This document shows, piece after piece, positions 7,291 through 16,165 of a stretch of DNA of 27,577 nt. Both the position numbers and the translations under genes were made by a program. The notes beneath the pieces are model-generated. The model was not told the origin of the DNA and did no database searches. It was given only the letters and a program-made list of their open reading frames with translations. Position 1 is the stretch's first letter, and the number at the start of each line of letters is the position of its first letter. This DNA comes from an uncultured Lachnospiraceae bacterium (lineage in GTDB: Bacteria > Bacillota_A > Clostridia > Lachnospirales > Lachnospiraceae): the NCBI GenBank assembly GCA_900553635.1, contig USDU01000007.1:1-27577 (forward strand), given 5' to 3'.

Positions 7291-8304
7291 ATGAAAAAGA
7301 AGGGATTAGCACTCTTACTGGCAGCGACCATGATCTGTGGTCTGGCAGCATGCGGAAAGTCTGGCGGGGAGACCAAGACTGACGCAGCAGCAGACACAGC
7401 GCAGACCGAGGACACCGGCGACACAGCAGCGGCTTCCGGCGACGGCATTACTGTAGGCTGGATTGTACAGGATATGGCGAATGAGTCTCAGTCTTATTCC
7501 TGCCGTATCGCAGAAGAGAAAGCGAAAGAGCTGGGAATCAACCTGACCTCTTACGATCAGGCTGGCGACGCTCAGAAGGCTACTGACGCTATCAGCACCT
7601 GTATCGCACAGGGTGTAGATGCTATCATTATCAACCCGGCAGATCCGCAGGCGGTTGTACCGGCTCTGATGGAAGCGAAAGAAGCTGGTATCGTAGTAGG
7701 ACTTTTCTCTTCTGACCTGGCGGCAGAGAGCCAGCAGTACAGAGATTTCTTCTGCGGAACCAATGATACCATGGCAGGCGAGCAGGCGGCTCAGGCGATT
7801 ATCGACGCATTCCCGGACGGCTGTAATGTAGTAGAGATCGGTGGACAGTCCGGACATGACGCGCAGGTTAAGAGAAGCGACGGCTTCAAGGCTGGTCTGG
7901 AAGGCTCCAACATCACGGTTCTGGATTCCAAGAACTGCGATCAGTGGGCAACCGAGGACAGTATGGCTATCATGGAAGACTTCATCGTAAAATACGGCGA
8001 TAAGATCGACGCGGTATTCTGTCACTGGGACAACGGCGCTACCGGCGTTATCAACGCGCTTGAAAACGCGAACATGGACGGCGTATATATCGTAGCAGTA
8101 GACGGATGCTCCGCAGGTTACGATCATGTTAAGGACGGCACCCAGGCTGTATGCATCGGCCAGTCCTTCACCAACATGGTAGCTCAGTCTCTGGATTGCG
8201 CACAGAAGGCAGTTGCAGGCGAGAGCTTCGAAGAAATCAACTGGATCCCGCTTGACACCGTTACATCTGAAAACGTAGACAGCTTACCCTATCCGGAGTG
8301 GTAA
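7291..8304 (+). CDS. Sugar ABC transporter substrate-binding lipoprotein (CUT2/RbsB-like)
   Basis: This is the extracytoplasmic sugar receptor of the transporter. The 337-residue product has a lipoprotein signal (MKKKGLALLLAATMICGLAAC) with lipobox LAAC and lipidated Cys21, followed by an Ala, Asp and Thr rich linker to about residue 50. The rest is a type I periplasmic-binding fold: ITVGWIVQDMANES opens the first lobe, and AQGVDAIIINPADPQAVVPA is the hallmark segment of the ribose/galactose-binding group. The SD AGGAGG lies just before the ATG. A stem-loop follows the stop codon, which often protects the transcript of the binding protein and gives it excess over the membrane parts. The ligand cannot be read from sequence; a monosaccharide, polyol or small glycoside fits the class. 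The ATPase and two permeases lie directly downstream. Confidence 0.92.
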   Translation: MKKKGLALLLAATMICGLAACGKSGGETKTDAAADTAQTEDTGDTAAASGDGITVGWIVQDMANESQSYSCRIAEEKAKELGINLTSYDQAGDAQKATDAISTCIAQGVDAIIINPADPQAVVPALMEAKEAGIVVGLFSSDLAAESQQYRDFFCGTNDTMAGEQAAQAIIDAFPDGCNVVEIGGQSGHDAQVKRSDGFKAGLEGSNITVLDSKNCDQWATEDSMAIMEDFIVKYGDKIDAVFCHWDNGATGVINALENANMDGVYIVAVDGCSAGYDHVKDGTQAVCIGQSFTNMVAQSLDCAQKAVAGESFEEINWIPLDTVTSENVDSLPYPEW

Positions 8305-8331
8305 AAAAGAGAGAGTAACACAGAAGTGATT

Positions 8332-8366
8332 AGCTTGCTCTGGTATCTGCCAGAGCAAGCTTTTCT
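8332..8366 (+). terminator. Stem-loop between binding protein and ATPase genes (partial terminator or mRNA stabiliser)
   Basis: AGCTTGCTCTGG (8332-8343) and CCAGAGCAAGCT (8350-8361) form a perfect 12-pair stem with a six-base loop, followed by TTTCTT. The interrupted T run suggests partial termination, which would set a higher level of the upstream binding-protein message. Confidence 0.72.
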
Positions 8367-8414
8367 TAAAAATGGAGATAGTTAAAGGAGATTTTTCTAA
8401 AAGGAGATATATCA

Positions 8415-9893
8415 GTGGAACAGAAAAAAGATTTGATATTGAAGGTCAGCGGCGTAACGAAACGATTTCCGGGTGTTCTGGCGCTGAATAAAGTATCTTT
8501 GGAAATTCCCAAGGGCGTGGTATATGGAATTGTTGGAGAAAATGGAGCAGGAAAATCTACACTGATGAAGATTCTGTCCGGCGTCTATGAAAAGGACGAG
8601 GGTACGATTGAGTTTGATGGGGAGATCATTGAGCATACCACACCGATTCAGGCGCTGCGCAGGGGCTTGAGCATCATTTACCAGGAGTTCAATCTGGTCA
8701 ATACGATGACTGTGGGTGAAAATATTTTTCTCGGAAGATTTTCGGAAAATCATGGGATGAAGGGTACCCATCAGAAGGCCCGCGAGCTTCTGGACAGCAT
8801 CGGCAGCAAGATTGACACCTATACGCTGGTGGGGGATTTAAGCGCTTCCGAAATGCAGATGGTAGAGATTACCAAGGCTCTTTCCTTTGATTCGAAGCTG
8901 ATCATCATGGATGAACCCAGCAGCAGTCTGACCACAGAGGAGCTGAAGAAGCTGGGCGAGATCATTTTCCAGTTGAGAAATAAGGGCATTTCTATCATCT
9001 ATATCAGCCACAAGCTGGATGAGATTTTTGAATACTGCAATATTGTCACCATTATGCGTGACGGTAATGTCATTGACACCAAACCTATCGAGGAACTGAC
9101 CAGAAGCGAGATGATTGCCAAGATGGTAGGCCGTACCATCGAAAATGAGTACCCGCCCCGGGCACATTTCGTGGGAGAACCTCTTCTGGAGGTGAAAAAC
9201 CTCAACACAAGTAAGCTGCACGACATCAACTTTACCCTGCACAAAGGCGAGATCCTGGGTCTGGTAGGCCTGGTGGGAGCCGGAAGAACCGAGATCATCC
9301 GGGCCATCTATGGAGCGGATAAGGTCAAGAGCAAGGAGCTCATCATGGAAGGAAAACCTGTGACCGTATCGAGCCCCAGAGACGCGAAAGCGCTGGGCAT
9401 GGGACTGGTTCCCGAGGACCGGAAGCAGGAGGGCCTGATTTTACGCTTTTCCGTAGGTGAAAATATCACCATGGCGGCCCTGAGCGAGATTGCGAAAAAG
9501 GGTGTGCTGAACCGTAAGAAAGAGAAGGAAATCGAGAAGCGTCAGATTGAAAACCTTCTGATCAAGACGCCGAGCGCGGCTGCCAAGGTGCTGAATCTGT
9601 CCGGTGGAAACCAGCAGAAATGCGTCGTGGGAAGATGGCTGGAGCTGAATCCCAAGGTATTGATTCTGGACGAGCCGACCAGAGGCATCGACGTAGGAGC
9701 AAAGTATGAGATTTATGTGCTGATGAACAAGATCGTGGAGCAGGGAGGAGCCATCATTATGATTTCCTCTGAGCTTCCGGAAGTTCTGAGCATGAGCAAC
9801 CGCGTACTGACAGTCTGCGACGGCCGGATTACCGGAGAATTCTCTCCGGAGGAAGTAGATCCGAGCGAGATCATGGACAGGGCCATCGGATAA
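8415..9893 (+). CDS. Sugar ABC transporter ATP-binding protein, double-domain (RbsA/MglA-like)
   Basis: This is the energising subunit of a CUT2 sugar importer, on the inner face of the membrane. The 492-residue product contains two fused ABC domains. In the first, Walker A is GENGAGKST at 41-49, the signature LSASE is at about 143, and Walker B LIIMDEP is at about 162. In the second, the Walker A is degenerate (GLVGAGRTE near 285), the signature is LSGGNQQK near 395 and Walker B is VLILDEPTRGID near 416; a degenerate second Walker A is normal for this subfamily. I used the GTG at 8415, preceded by AAAGGAG; no ATG is better placed. It stands between the binding protein and the two permeases in the same operon. 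Family assignment is secure; the sugar is unknown. Confidence 0.94.
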   Translation: MEQKKDLILKVSGVTKRFPGVLALNKVSLEIPKGVVYGIVGENGAGKSTLMKILSGVYEKDEGTIEFDGEIIEHTTPIQALRRGLSIIYQEFNLVNTMTVGENIFLGRFSENHGMKGTHQKARELLDSIGSKIDTYTLVGDLSASEMQMVEITKALSFDSKLIIMDEPSSSLTTEELKKLGEIIFQLRNKGISIIYISHKLDEIFEYCNIVTIMRDGNVIDTKPIEELTRSEMIAKMVGRTIENEYPPRAHFVGEPLLEVKNLNTSKLHDINFTLHKGEILGLVGLVGAGRTEIIRAIYGADKVKSKELIMEGKPVTVSSPRDAKALGMGLVPEDRKQEGLILRFSVGENITMAALSEIAKKGVLNRKKEKEIEKRQIENLLIKTPSAAAKVLNLSGGNQQKCVVGRWLELNPKVLILDEPTRGIDVGAKYEIYVLMNKIVEQGGAIIMISSELPEVLSMSNRVLTVCDGRITGEFSPEEVDPSEIMDRAIG

Positions 9894-9909
9894 GGGAAGA
9901 GGTAATAGA

Positions 9910-10881
9910 ATGGGAAAATCAATCGACGTAAAAAAATTCTTGTTACACAATCTTGTGTTGCTGGGCATCGTGGTACTGTGCGTGGTAACGGCGATTGTGG
10001 AGCCTTTATTTCTGACACAGAATAACTTTACCAATATTTTGAGACAGTTCGGTCCCTTAAGCTTTGTGGCGCTGGGTATGACCTACGTGATCATCGGCGG
10101 CTTTCTGGACCTGTCTGTGGTAGGTATCATTTCACTGGTAGGCGTGGTGACGCTGTCCCTGATTGACCCGTTGGGTCAGGTGGGCGCACTGCTCTGCGGC
10201 CTGCTTCTGGGAACCTTCTTAGGTTTCCTGAACGGCGTGATCCTGGTGGGCTTTGGCGCCCGGATCCAGGCGGAGGTTTTGTTCATCACCTATGGAATGA
10301 GCTCGATCTTCGGGGCTATTGCGCTGATTTATACCAATTCCGAGACGGAGCATATGTCCCGCCTGTCCAATCCCTACACCATTTTCACTTGGATTGGAAA
10401 GGGAAAAGTGGGTCCCCTGGCGGTATCCATGATTCTCTTTGTCATTTCACTGGTGGCGGTGGAGTGGTTCTACCGTAAGACTCTCTGGGGCCGACAGATC
10501 GCGCTGATGGGCGGCAATAAGATTGCGGCGACGCTTTGTGGTTACAATATGAAGCGCACCATGGTTCTGGTATATACCATCTGCGGCCTGTTCGCAGGCA
10601 TGGGTTCGATTGTTCTGATTTCACGTGTTACGACCGCGTCTCCGGTGGCCGGAGCAGGCTATGAGACGGACGCCATCATGTCCGTAGTCGTAGGCGGTAC
10701 GGCGCTGGCCGGAGGAACCGGAAGCGGCATCCGGACCGTGCTCGGAGTACTGTTAATTATCTTGTTATCCAACTGTATGAATATGCTGGGCGTGTCTACT
10801 TATCTGCAGACCATCATGAAGGGTCTCGTTCTTGTCATCGCTATCTGGCTGGATAATCGTAAAGAACAACAGATTCATTAA
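9910..10881 (+). CDS. Sugar ABC transporter permease (RbsC-like), first
   Basis: A 323-residue multi-spanning membrane protein with around eight to ten hydrophobic segments. Family features are the LSFVALGMTYVIIGGFLDLSV stretch in the first third and the conserved GYETDAIMSVVVGGTALAGG loop in the last third, which in this family contacts the ATPase. It forms half of the transmembrane channel of the CUT2 importer, probably as a heterodimer with the product of the next gene. The start ATG has GAAGAGG upstream and follows the ATPase stop by 16 bases. The next permease starts 12 bases after its stop. No oddities seen. Confidence 0.92.
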   Translation: MGKSIDVKKFLLHNLVLLGIVVLCVVTAIVEPLFLTQNNFTNILRQFGPLSFVALGMTYVIIGGFLDLSVVGIISLVGVVTLSLIDPLGQVGALLCGLLLGTFLGFLNGVILVGFGARIQAEVLFITYGMSSIFGAIALIYTNSETEHMSRLSNPYTIFTWIGKGKVGPLAVSMILFVISLVAVEWFYRKTLWGRQIALMGGNKIAATLCGYNMKRTMVLVYTICGLFAGMGSIVLISRVTTASPVAGAGYETDAIMSVVVGGTALAGGTGSGIRTVLGVLLIILLSNCMNMLGVSTYLQTIMKGLVLVIAIWLDNRKEQQIH

Positions 10882-10893
10882 GGAGGGCAGAAG

Positions 10894-11862
10894 ATGGATA
10901 CCAAGCGTGTTTTCATAAAAGCAAAACAAGTTTTACTGAAGCAGAAAGCAGTATTGGCGATTCTGGCAATGCTGATTCTAATGTTGTTTTTCAACACACA
11001 GTTTTACAGTGTATACAACTGGATGAACGTATTCCGTTCCGCGACGGTACAGGGAATCATTGCCATGGGCGTGACTATGACCGTGCTCTGCGCGGCCTGC
11101 GATCTGTCGGTGGGTGGAATCATGTGTCTGTCCGGTGTTATTACGGTTCTGATGATCAATTCCGGTATGCCCATCGCGATAGCCTGCCTCTGCGCATTGC
11201 TGGCCGGAGCGGCTGTGGGTCTGGTCAATGGGTTCCTGGTAGTACATCAGAGAACTGAGCCCTTTATCATTACTCTGGGTATGGGAACCCTGCTGAAGGG
11301 TATCTGCCAGCAGCTGACGGACGCGCACCCGATTGCCTGCACCAATATGGAATTCATGAAGATTTCCAACACCAAGATTTTCGGACAGATTCCGATTCTG
11401 GTGCTGTATATGGCGGTCATTCTGGTGATTTTTTTCTGCGTGCTGCGGTTTACGACCTACGGAAGAAACTGCTATGCCATCGGAGGCAATTATGATGTGG
11501 CGAAATATTCCGGTATCAATACGGTGATGATCAAGTGGTCCACTTTTGTAATCTCCGGCGTGATGGCGGCGCTGGCGGGCATTCTTCTGTCCTCCAGAAT
11601 GAACTCTGCGTCCTCCGTGTACGGAGACAATACCGGTATGCTGGTCAACTGCGGCGTCGTAATCGGCGGAACCTCCTTCGCGGGTGGTATCGGCGGTGTG
11701 GTACAGAGCTTTATAGGAGTGTTCGTTTTGCAGTTGATGTCTAACTGTATGGACTGTCTGGGAATCGGAGCCTATGTGCAGCAGCTTCTGCAGGGTATCA
11801 TTATTGTACTGATTCTGGGATTTGACTGCTTCGGCCGTCTGAGAAAGCGGGAGCATGTATAA
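10894..11862 (+). CDS. Sugar ABC transporter permease (RbsC-like), second
   Basis: A 322-residue polytopic membrane protein paralogous to the preceding permease. It shows MGVTMTVLCAACDLSVGGIM, the EPFIITLGMGTLLKGI segment and the GMLVNCGVVIGGTSFAGGIG loop near the C-terminus, all characteristic of the ribose-type permeases. AAGGAGG lies upstream of the ATG. Two different permease genes instead of one imply a heteromeric channel; ribose systems usually have a single permease gene. The aldose epimerase gene begins 18 bases downstream. Confidence 0.92.
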   Translation: MDTKRVFIKAKQVLLKQKAVLAILAMLILMLFFNTQFYSVYNWMNVFRSATVQGIIAMGVTMTVLCAACDLSVGGIMCLSGVITVLMINSGMPIAIACLCALLAGAAVGLVNGFLVVHQRTEPFIITLGMGTLLKGICQQLTDAHPIACTNMEFMKISNTKIFGQIPILVLYMAVILVIFFCVLRFTTYGRNCYAIGGNYDVAKYSGINTVMIKWSTFVISGVMAALAGILLSSRMNSASSVYGDNTGMLVNCGVVIGGTSFAGGIGGVVQSFIGVFVLQLMSNCMDCLGIGAYVQQLLQGIIIVLILGFDCFGRLRKREHV

Positions 11863-11880
11863 GTAAAGGAGAGACAGACT

Positions 11881-12924
11881 ATGAGCGTGACAGTGAAAGC
11901 ATTTGACAAACTTCGGGACGGACGGATCGCGAACCTGTACACCATTGAGAATCAGAAGGGGATGCAGGCCGTATTGACGGATTTCGGAGCCGTTCTGGTG
12001 AAGCTTCTGGTGCTGGATCAGGACGGAAAGCTGAGAGATGTGGTGCTGGGTTATGACGAACTGGAAAAATACGAGGATAATTTTGATATGCTGGGAACGA
12101 CGGTGGGCCGCAATGTGAACCGGATCGAGAAGGGTCGTTTTACCATCGACGGCGTGGAGTATCAGCTGGAAATCAATGAGAATGATAATAACATTCACAG
12201 CAGTATGACCCATGGTTTTCACAAGGTGCTCTGGGAGGCGGAAAGCTTCTCGGATGACAGCGTATCCTTTACCTATCACAGCCCCGACATGGAAAACGGA
12301 TTCCCGGGCAATCTGGATATCTCGCTGACCTATACGCTGACGGATACAGGCGCTCTGATTCTGTCCTATTATGGAACCACAGATAAAAAGACACTGGTAA
12401 ATCTTACCAATCACTCTTATTTTAACCTGTCTGGCTATGAGACGGGCAATATTTTGGATACCATCGTGTGGATCAACGCGGAGCAGTTTACACCGGTGCG
12501 GAAGGGAACCATTCCCACCGGGGAAATCCGCGATGTGGCTGGTACGCCCATGGATTTTCGGAAGCCCAGGGCCATCGGGCAGGAGATTCACGCCGATGAC
12601 GAGCAGCTGAAGCTGGTCTATGGCTACGATCACAATTTCGTTCTGAAAGGTTTCGGAAAGGGACTCCGCAAAGCCGCGACAGCCGAGAGTCCCAAGTCGG
12701 GCATTCGGATGACCGTGTATACAGATCTGCCGGGCCTGCAGTTTTACGCAGGCAATACCACCCGGAACATCATAGGAAAGGGCGGTGTGCTGATTACGAA
12801 AAACAGCGGCTTCTGTATGGAAAGCCACTATTACGCCAACAGCATCAACACTCCGAATTTCCCGCAGCCCATTCTGGATAAGGGCGGGCTGTATAAGACG
12901 ACGACTATCTATCAGTTTACATAA
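11881..12924 (+). CDS. galM: Aldose 1-epimerase (mutarotase)
   Basis: The cytoplasmic enzyme interconverts alpha and beta anomers of aldoses. The 347-residue product has the galactose-mutarotase fold with family motifs: GTTVGRNVNRI at about 72-82, NDNNIHS at about 101-107, VNLTNHSYFNLSG with the catalytic His near residue 177, and FCMESHYY near 312, where the Glu is the likely catalytic base. AAAGGAG precedes the ATG, and the gene follows the permease by 18 bases. Within this operon it would equilibrate the sugar delivered by the transporter or released by the GH4 enzyme, so that anomer-specific kinases can use it. GalM homologues act on glucose, galactose and others; which one here is not evident. 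Confidence 0.92.
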   Translation: MSVTVKAFDKLRDGRIANLYTIENQKGMQAVLTDFGAVLVKLLVLDQDGKLRDVVLGYDELEKYEDNFDMLGTTVGRNVNRIEKGRFTIDGVEYQLEINENDNNIHSSMTHGFHKVLWEAESFSDDSVSFTYHSPDMENGFPGNLDISLTYTLTDTGALILSYYGTTDKKTLVNLTNHSYFNLSGYETGNILDTIVWINAEQFTPVRKGTIPTGEIRDVAGTPMDFRKPRAIGQEIHADDEQLKLVYGYDHNFVLKGFGKGLRKAATAESPKSGIRMTVYTDLPGLQFYAGNTTRNIIGKGGVLITKNSGFCMESHYYANSINTPNFPQPILDKGGLYKTTTIYQFT

Positions 12925-12950
12925 TGAAAACATAAAAGAAGGAGGAGTCT

Positions 12951-14345
12951 ATGGTCATGAAAAAACAGGTAAAAATTGTAACAATTGGTGGAGGCAGCAG
13001 TTACACGCCCGAGCTGATCGAGGGGTTCATCAGGCGCTATGAAGAGCTTCCCATCGGGGAAATGTGGCTGGTGGATGTGGAGCGCGGTAAAGAAAAGCTG
13101 CGTATCGTATCGGAACTGGCACAGAGAATGTGGGATGCTTCGCCCTATCAGGTAAAGGTGCATACGACGCTGGATCGCCGGGAAGCGCTTCCGGGGGCGG
13201 ATTTTGTGACCACACAGTTCCGGGTGGGGCTTCTGGAGGCTCGGATTAAGGATGAGCGTATCCCGGATCTGCACGGAATGCTGGGGCAGGAGACCAACGG
13301 CGCAGGCGGTATCTTCAAGGCCTTCCGGACTATTCCGGTTATCGGACAGATTATCGACGATATGCGGGAGCTGTGTCCGGATGCCTGGCTGATCAATTTT
13401 ACGAATCCCAGCGGTATGGTGACTGAGGCGGCCATCAAAAAATTTGGCTGGAAGAAGACCATCGGTCTGTGTAACGTGCCGACCATCGCGCAGATGCGGG
13501 AGCCGGGCAATATCGGCGAGACTGAAGAGGAGCTGACTTATCAGTTCGCCGGACTGAATCATTTCCACTGGCATAAAGTGACAAACCGCGACGGCGAGGA
13601 TGTGACAGCGGAGGTTCTGAAGCATGTCAATGAGAAGAACGGCGGTACGCCGGTGAATATCTATCAGGAGCCGTTCCCGGAGGAACTGCTGGATTCCATG
13701 AAAATGGTTCCCTGCGGTTATCACAGATATTATTTTATGCAGCGGGAGATGCTGGAACACAGTATCCAGGAGTTCAAAAAGGGCGGAACCAGAGCCGAGC
13801 AGATGTATCAGGTGGAGCATGAGCTGTTTGAGCTCTACGCTCAGCCGGGACTTCACGAGAAGCCGGAGCAGCTTGGCAAGCGCGGTGGAGCCTATTACAG
13901 TGACGCGGCCTGCGAGTGTATCAGCGCCATTTACAATGACAGGCATCTGAGAATGACGGTCAGCACCGAAAATAAGGGTGCGCTTCCCTGTCTGGCACCG
14001 GATTCCATCGTGGAGGTCAGCAGCCTGATTTCCGCCAGGGGAGCGGAGCCCATCGCATGGGGTGAGATGCCGCCTGCGGCAAGAGGCTGGCTGCAGCTGA
14101 TGAAGGCCATGGAGGAGTGCGTCATCGAGGCGGCTATTACGGGAGATTATGGTCTGGCGCTGGAGGCCTTTACCATGAATCCGTTGATCGAAAGCGGAAA
14201 AGAGGGTAAGCGGGTGTTAGATGAGCTGCTGGTAGCTCATGAGAAGTACCTGCCCCAGTTTGCGGAGAAGATTCAGGAACTGAAGGCTGCCGGTGTGGAG
14301 ACCGACGACGAGGTAGTCCGGGAGCTTCTGAGAAAGGGACTGTAG
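12951..14345 (+). CDS. Glycoside hydrolase family 4, 6-phospho-beta-glucosidase (LicH/CelF-like)
   Basis: GH4 enzymes cleave 6-phosphorylated glycosides in the cytoplasm by an NAD+ and divalent-metal dependent oxidation-elimination mechanism. The 464-residue product starts with a Rossmann loop (IGGGSSYTPELIEGF, residues 12-26) and continues with MWLVDVERGKEKL, both typical of LicH/CelF. QETNGAGG is at 113-120 and NPSG at 152-155. The metal-site segment CNVP is at 174-177 (Cys174) and NHFHW at 203-207. CNVP rather than the alpha-type variant favours a 6-phospho-beta-glucosidase. Two ATGs are possible: 12951, and 12957 giving MKKQVKIV; both are served by AAGGAGGAG. No PTS gene is present, so the phosphorylated substrate must come from an intracellular kinase, probably the ROK protein that follows one base later. 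GH4 is sure; the beta-gluco preference is likely. Confidence 0.92.
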   Translation: MVMKKQVKIVTIGGGSSYTPELIEGFIRRYEELPIGEMWLVDVERGKEKLRIVSELAQRMWDASPYQVKVHTTLDRREALPGADFVTTQFRVGLLEARIKDERIPDLHGMLGQETNGAGGIFKAFRTIPVIGQIIDDMRELCPDAWLINFTNPSGMVTEAAIKKFGWKKTIGLCNVPTIAQMREPGNIGETEEELTYQFAGLNHFHWHKVTNRDGEDVTAEVLKHVNEKNGGTPVNIYQEPFPEELLDSMKMVPCGYHRYYFMQREMLEHSIQEFKKGGTRAEQMYQVEHELFELYAQPGLHEKPEQLGKRGGAYYSDAACECISAIYNDRHLRMTVSTENKGALPCLAPDSIVEVSSLISARGAEPIAWGEMPPAARGWLQLMKAMEECVIEAAITGDYGLALEAFTMNPLIESGKEGKRVLDELLVAHEKYLPQFAEKIQELKAAGVETDDEVVRELLRKGL

Positions 14346-14346
14346 C

Positions 14347-15309
14347 ATGAAGTTTTATATTGGAATTGACGTGGGTGGTACGAAGATTGCTTACGGTCTG
14401 TTTGATGAAGCGTGCAAGCTGCTGGTGAGAAAGCAGACAGCTTCGGATGATCAGAAGGAAGGCCAGGAGTTTTTTGAGCCGGTGCTGGAGATTATCCGGG
14501 AATTTATGGAGGAGACCGGGAACCGTGGAGGAACCGTGGAGGGTATCGGCATCGGGATCACAGGTTTTGTGGATTTTGAAAAGGGAGCCCTGACGAAGAC
14601 GGCCAGTCTGCCGAAGCTTAATAATTTTGCGGTGGTGGATTACCTGAAATCCAGGCTGGATCAGGATATCCGTATCGTCATGGACAATGACTGTCACTGT
14701 GGCGCGCTGGCGGAATATCGGCAGGGCGCTGGCCGGGGACGCCGGAATATGTTGTACTGTCCGGTCAGCACCGGAATCTCCAGCGGCATGATCATCGACG
14801 GCAGACTGTTTCGCGGCAGCAACGGGGCATCCGGCGAGAGCGGGCATATGCTTGCTGCAGTGCCGGAAGAGGTGGGCATGGCCTGCAGCTGTGGCAATGT
14901 GGGCTGCTTTAATTCTCTGGGTTCCGGAAAAGCAATCTTAAAATATGTAAAAAAATGGATCAAAGAAGACGGGGAAAGCTCTATTCTGCCGGAACTGGCA
15001 GGGGGCTTGGATCAGATTACGACCCGCCATATCAACGAGGCATATGAGAAAGGCGACGCAGTAGCCATCCGGGCTGTAGAACAGATGGCCCACTATCTGG
15101 CCATCTGGATTTTCGACGTTTACATGCTTCTGAATATCGACTGCATCGTATTCAGCGGCGGTCTGCTGGCCATGGGCGACAAGCTGTTCGGGCGGATGAA
15201 AGAGGAGTTTGAGCGGTATCACACCAATGAGTTCCCGGTGGAATTTTTTCAGACGGAGCTGGGAAGCGATTCTGGACTTATCGGCGCGGTTGAGTTATTA
15301 TTTGACTGA
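14347..15309 (+). CDS. ROK family sugar kinase (second copy), candidate beta-glucoside or glucose kinase
   Basis: A 320-residue cytoplasmic kinase paralogous to the product of the gene at 5075; both share an AVEQMAHY/MVEQMAHY segment and a matching C-terminal half. DVGGTK (8-13) is the phosphate loop, GESGH is at 163-167, and zinc ligands are His167, Cys180, Cys182 and Cys187 (CSCGNVGC). The catalytic region reads MDNDCHCGALAEY: Asp115 is kept, but the usual Asn two residues later is His117, and Cys replaces neighbouring small residues, which is unusual. The ATG lies one base after the GH4 stop, so translation is probably coupled. ROK enzymes include BglK, which phosphorylates cellobiose and other beta-glucosides for a phospho-beta-glucosidase; that role would explain the GH4 neighbour. 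Substrate is inferred. Confidence 0.88.
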   Translation: MKFYIGIDVGGTKIAYGLFDEACKLLVRKQTASDDQKEGQEFFEPVLEIIREFMEETGNRGGTVEGIGIGITGFVDFEKGALTKTASLPKLNNFAVVDYLKSRLDQDIRIVMDNDCHCGALAEYRQGAGRGRRNMLYCPVSTGISSGMIIDGRLFRGSNGASGESGHMLAAVPEEVGMACSCGNVGCFNSLGSGKAILKYVKKWIKEDGESSILPELAGGLDQITTRHINEAYEKGDAVAIRAVEQMAHYLAIWIFDVYMLLNIDCIVFSGGLLAMGDKLFGRMKEEFERYHTNEFPVEFFQTELGSDSGLIGAVELLFD

Positions 15310-15320
15310 GGTGAAATAAT

Positions 15321-16154
15321 ATGAGTATTCGACTGATTGCGTTCGACCTGGACGGAACGCTTCTGAAAGAGGATAAGACAGTTTCCGGGAGAACCATGGC
15401 CGCGCTTCAGAATGCGACGGATCGCGGCATCTATCTGGTGCCCTCCACAGGCAGAATTTACGACGGCATGCCGGATGTGGTAAAGAATATGCCTTTTGTC
15501 CGCTATGCCATAACGGTCAATGGAGCGCAGATTTATGACGTGAAAGAAAAAAGGATTTTGCACCGGGCAGAGCTGACCCGGGCGGAGTCAGAGGCTGTCT
15601 TTGCTTACGGCAGAGATTGGGAAGCACTCTGCGGCTGCTATCAGAATGGCCAGGGCCTGATGGAAGAGAAGGATTTTGCGGATCTGCGGTCCTATGCCCA
15701 GAATGTAAAGGCGGCAGAAATGATGAAGCAGGTGTACCGGCCTTTGAAAAATATGGAGAAAAGGATCTTCGATATAGAGCCGACGATTCAGAAGATTCAG
15801 TATTATTTCCGGGAAATTCCGGAGCGGAACCGGAGACTGCCGGAGATGAAGGCGCATTTTCCCAATCTGGAGATTTCCACATCCCTGCCGAACAACATTG
15901 AGATTAATTCGGCTAAGGCGAATAAGGGCCTGGCACTAAAATTCCTGTGCGGATATCTGGGAATCGGGCTGGAGGAATGTATGGCGTTCGGCGACGGAAC
16001 CAACGATCTGGCGCTTCTGAAGACTGCAGGCAGAGGCATGGCCATGGCTAATGCGGACCCGGAAGTGTTGAAAGCAACGGCGTATCATACGGCCTGTACC
16101 AATGAAGAGGACGGCGTGGCGATCGAGATAGAAACCTGTTTAAAAGAAGTATAA
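15321..16154 (+). CDS. HAD superfamily hydrolase, Cof/YidA-type sugar phosphatase
   Basis: The 277-residue product is a type IIB HAD phosphatase. Motif I is FDLDGT at 8-13 with nucleophile Asp9 and acid/base Asp11. Motif II is STGR early in the cap-proximal part. Motif III is a Lys in SAKANKGLAL, and motif IV is FGDGTNDLALL at about 221-231. A C2 cap lies between motifs II and III. Members remove phosphate from sugar phosphates and other small metabolites in the cytoplasm. It is the last gene of the operon, 11 bases after the ROK gene, with GAGGTG before the ATG, and a terminator follows. It may relieve sugar-phosphate build-up or act on a pathway intermediate; the substrate is unknown. Confidence 0.9.
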   Translation: MSIRLIAFDLDGTLLKEDKTVSGRTMAALQNATDRGIYLVPSTGRIYDGMPDVVKNMPFVRYAITVNGAQIYDVKEKRILHRAELTRAESEAVFAYGRDWEALCGCYQNGQGLMEEKDFADLRSYAQNVKAAEMMKQVYRPLKNMEKRIFDIEPTIQKIQYYFREIPERNRRLPEMKAHFPNLEISTSLPNNIEINSAKANKGLALKFLCGYLGIGLEECMAFGDGTNDLALLKTAGRGMAMANADPEVLKATAYHTACTNEEDGVAIEIETCLKEV

Positions 16155-16165
16155 GAAGATAAAAA

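Noticed and set aside
10978..12933. Open minus-strand frame of 651 codons opposite the second permease and galM
   Set aside because: It is antisense to two clear family members with ribosome sites and operon spacing; its product is low in recognisable motifs and very rich in His and Gln, as shadows of GC-biased codons are.
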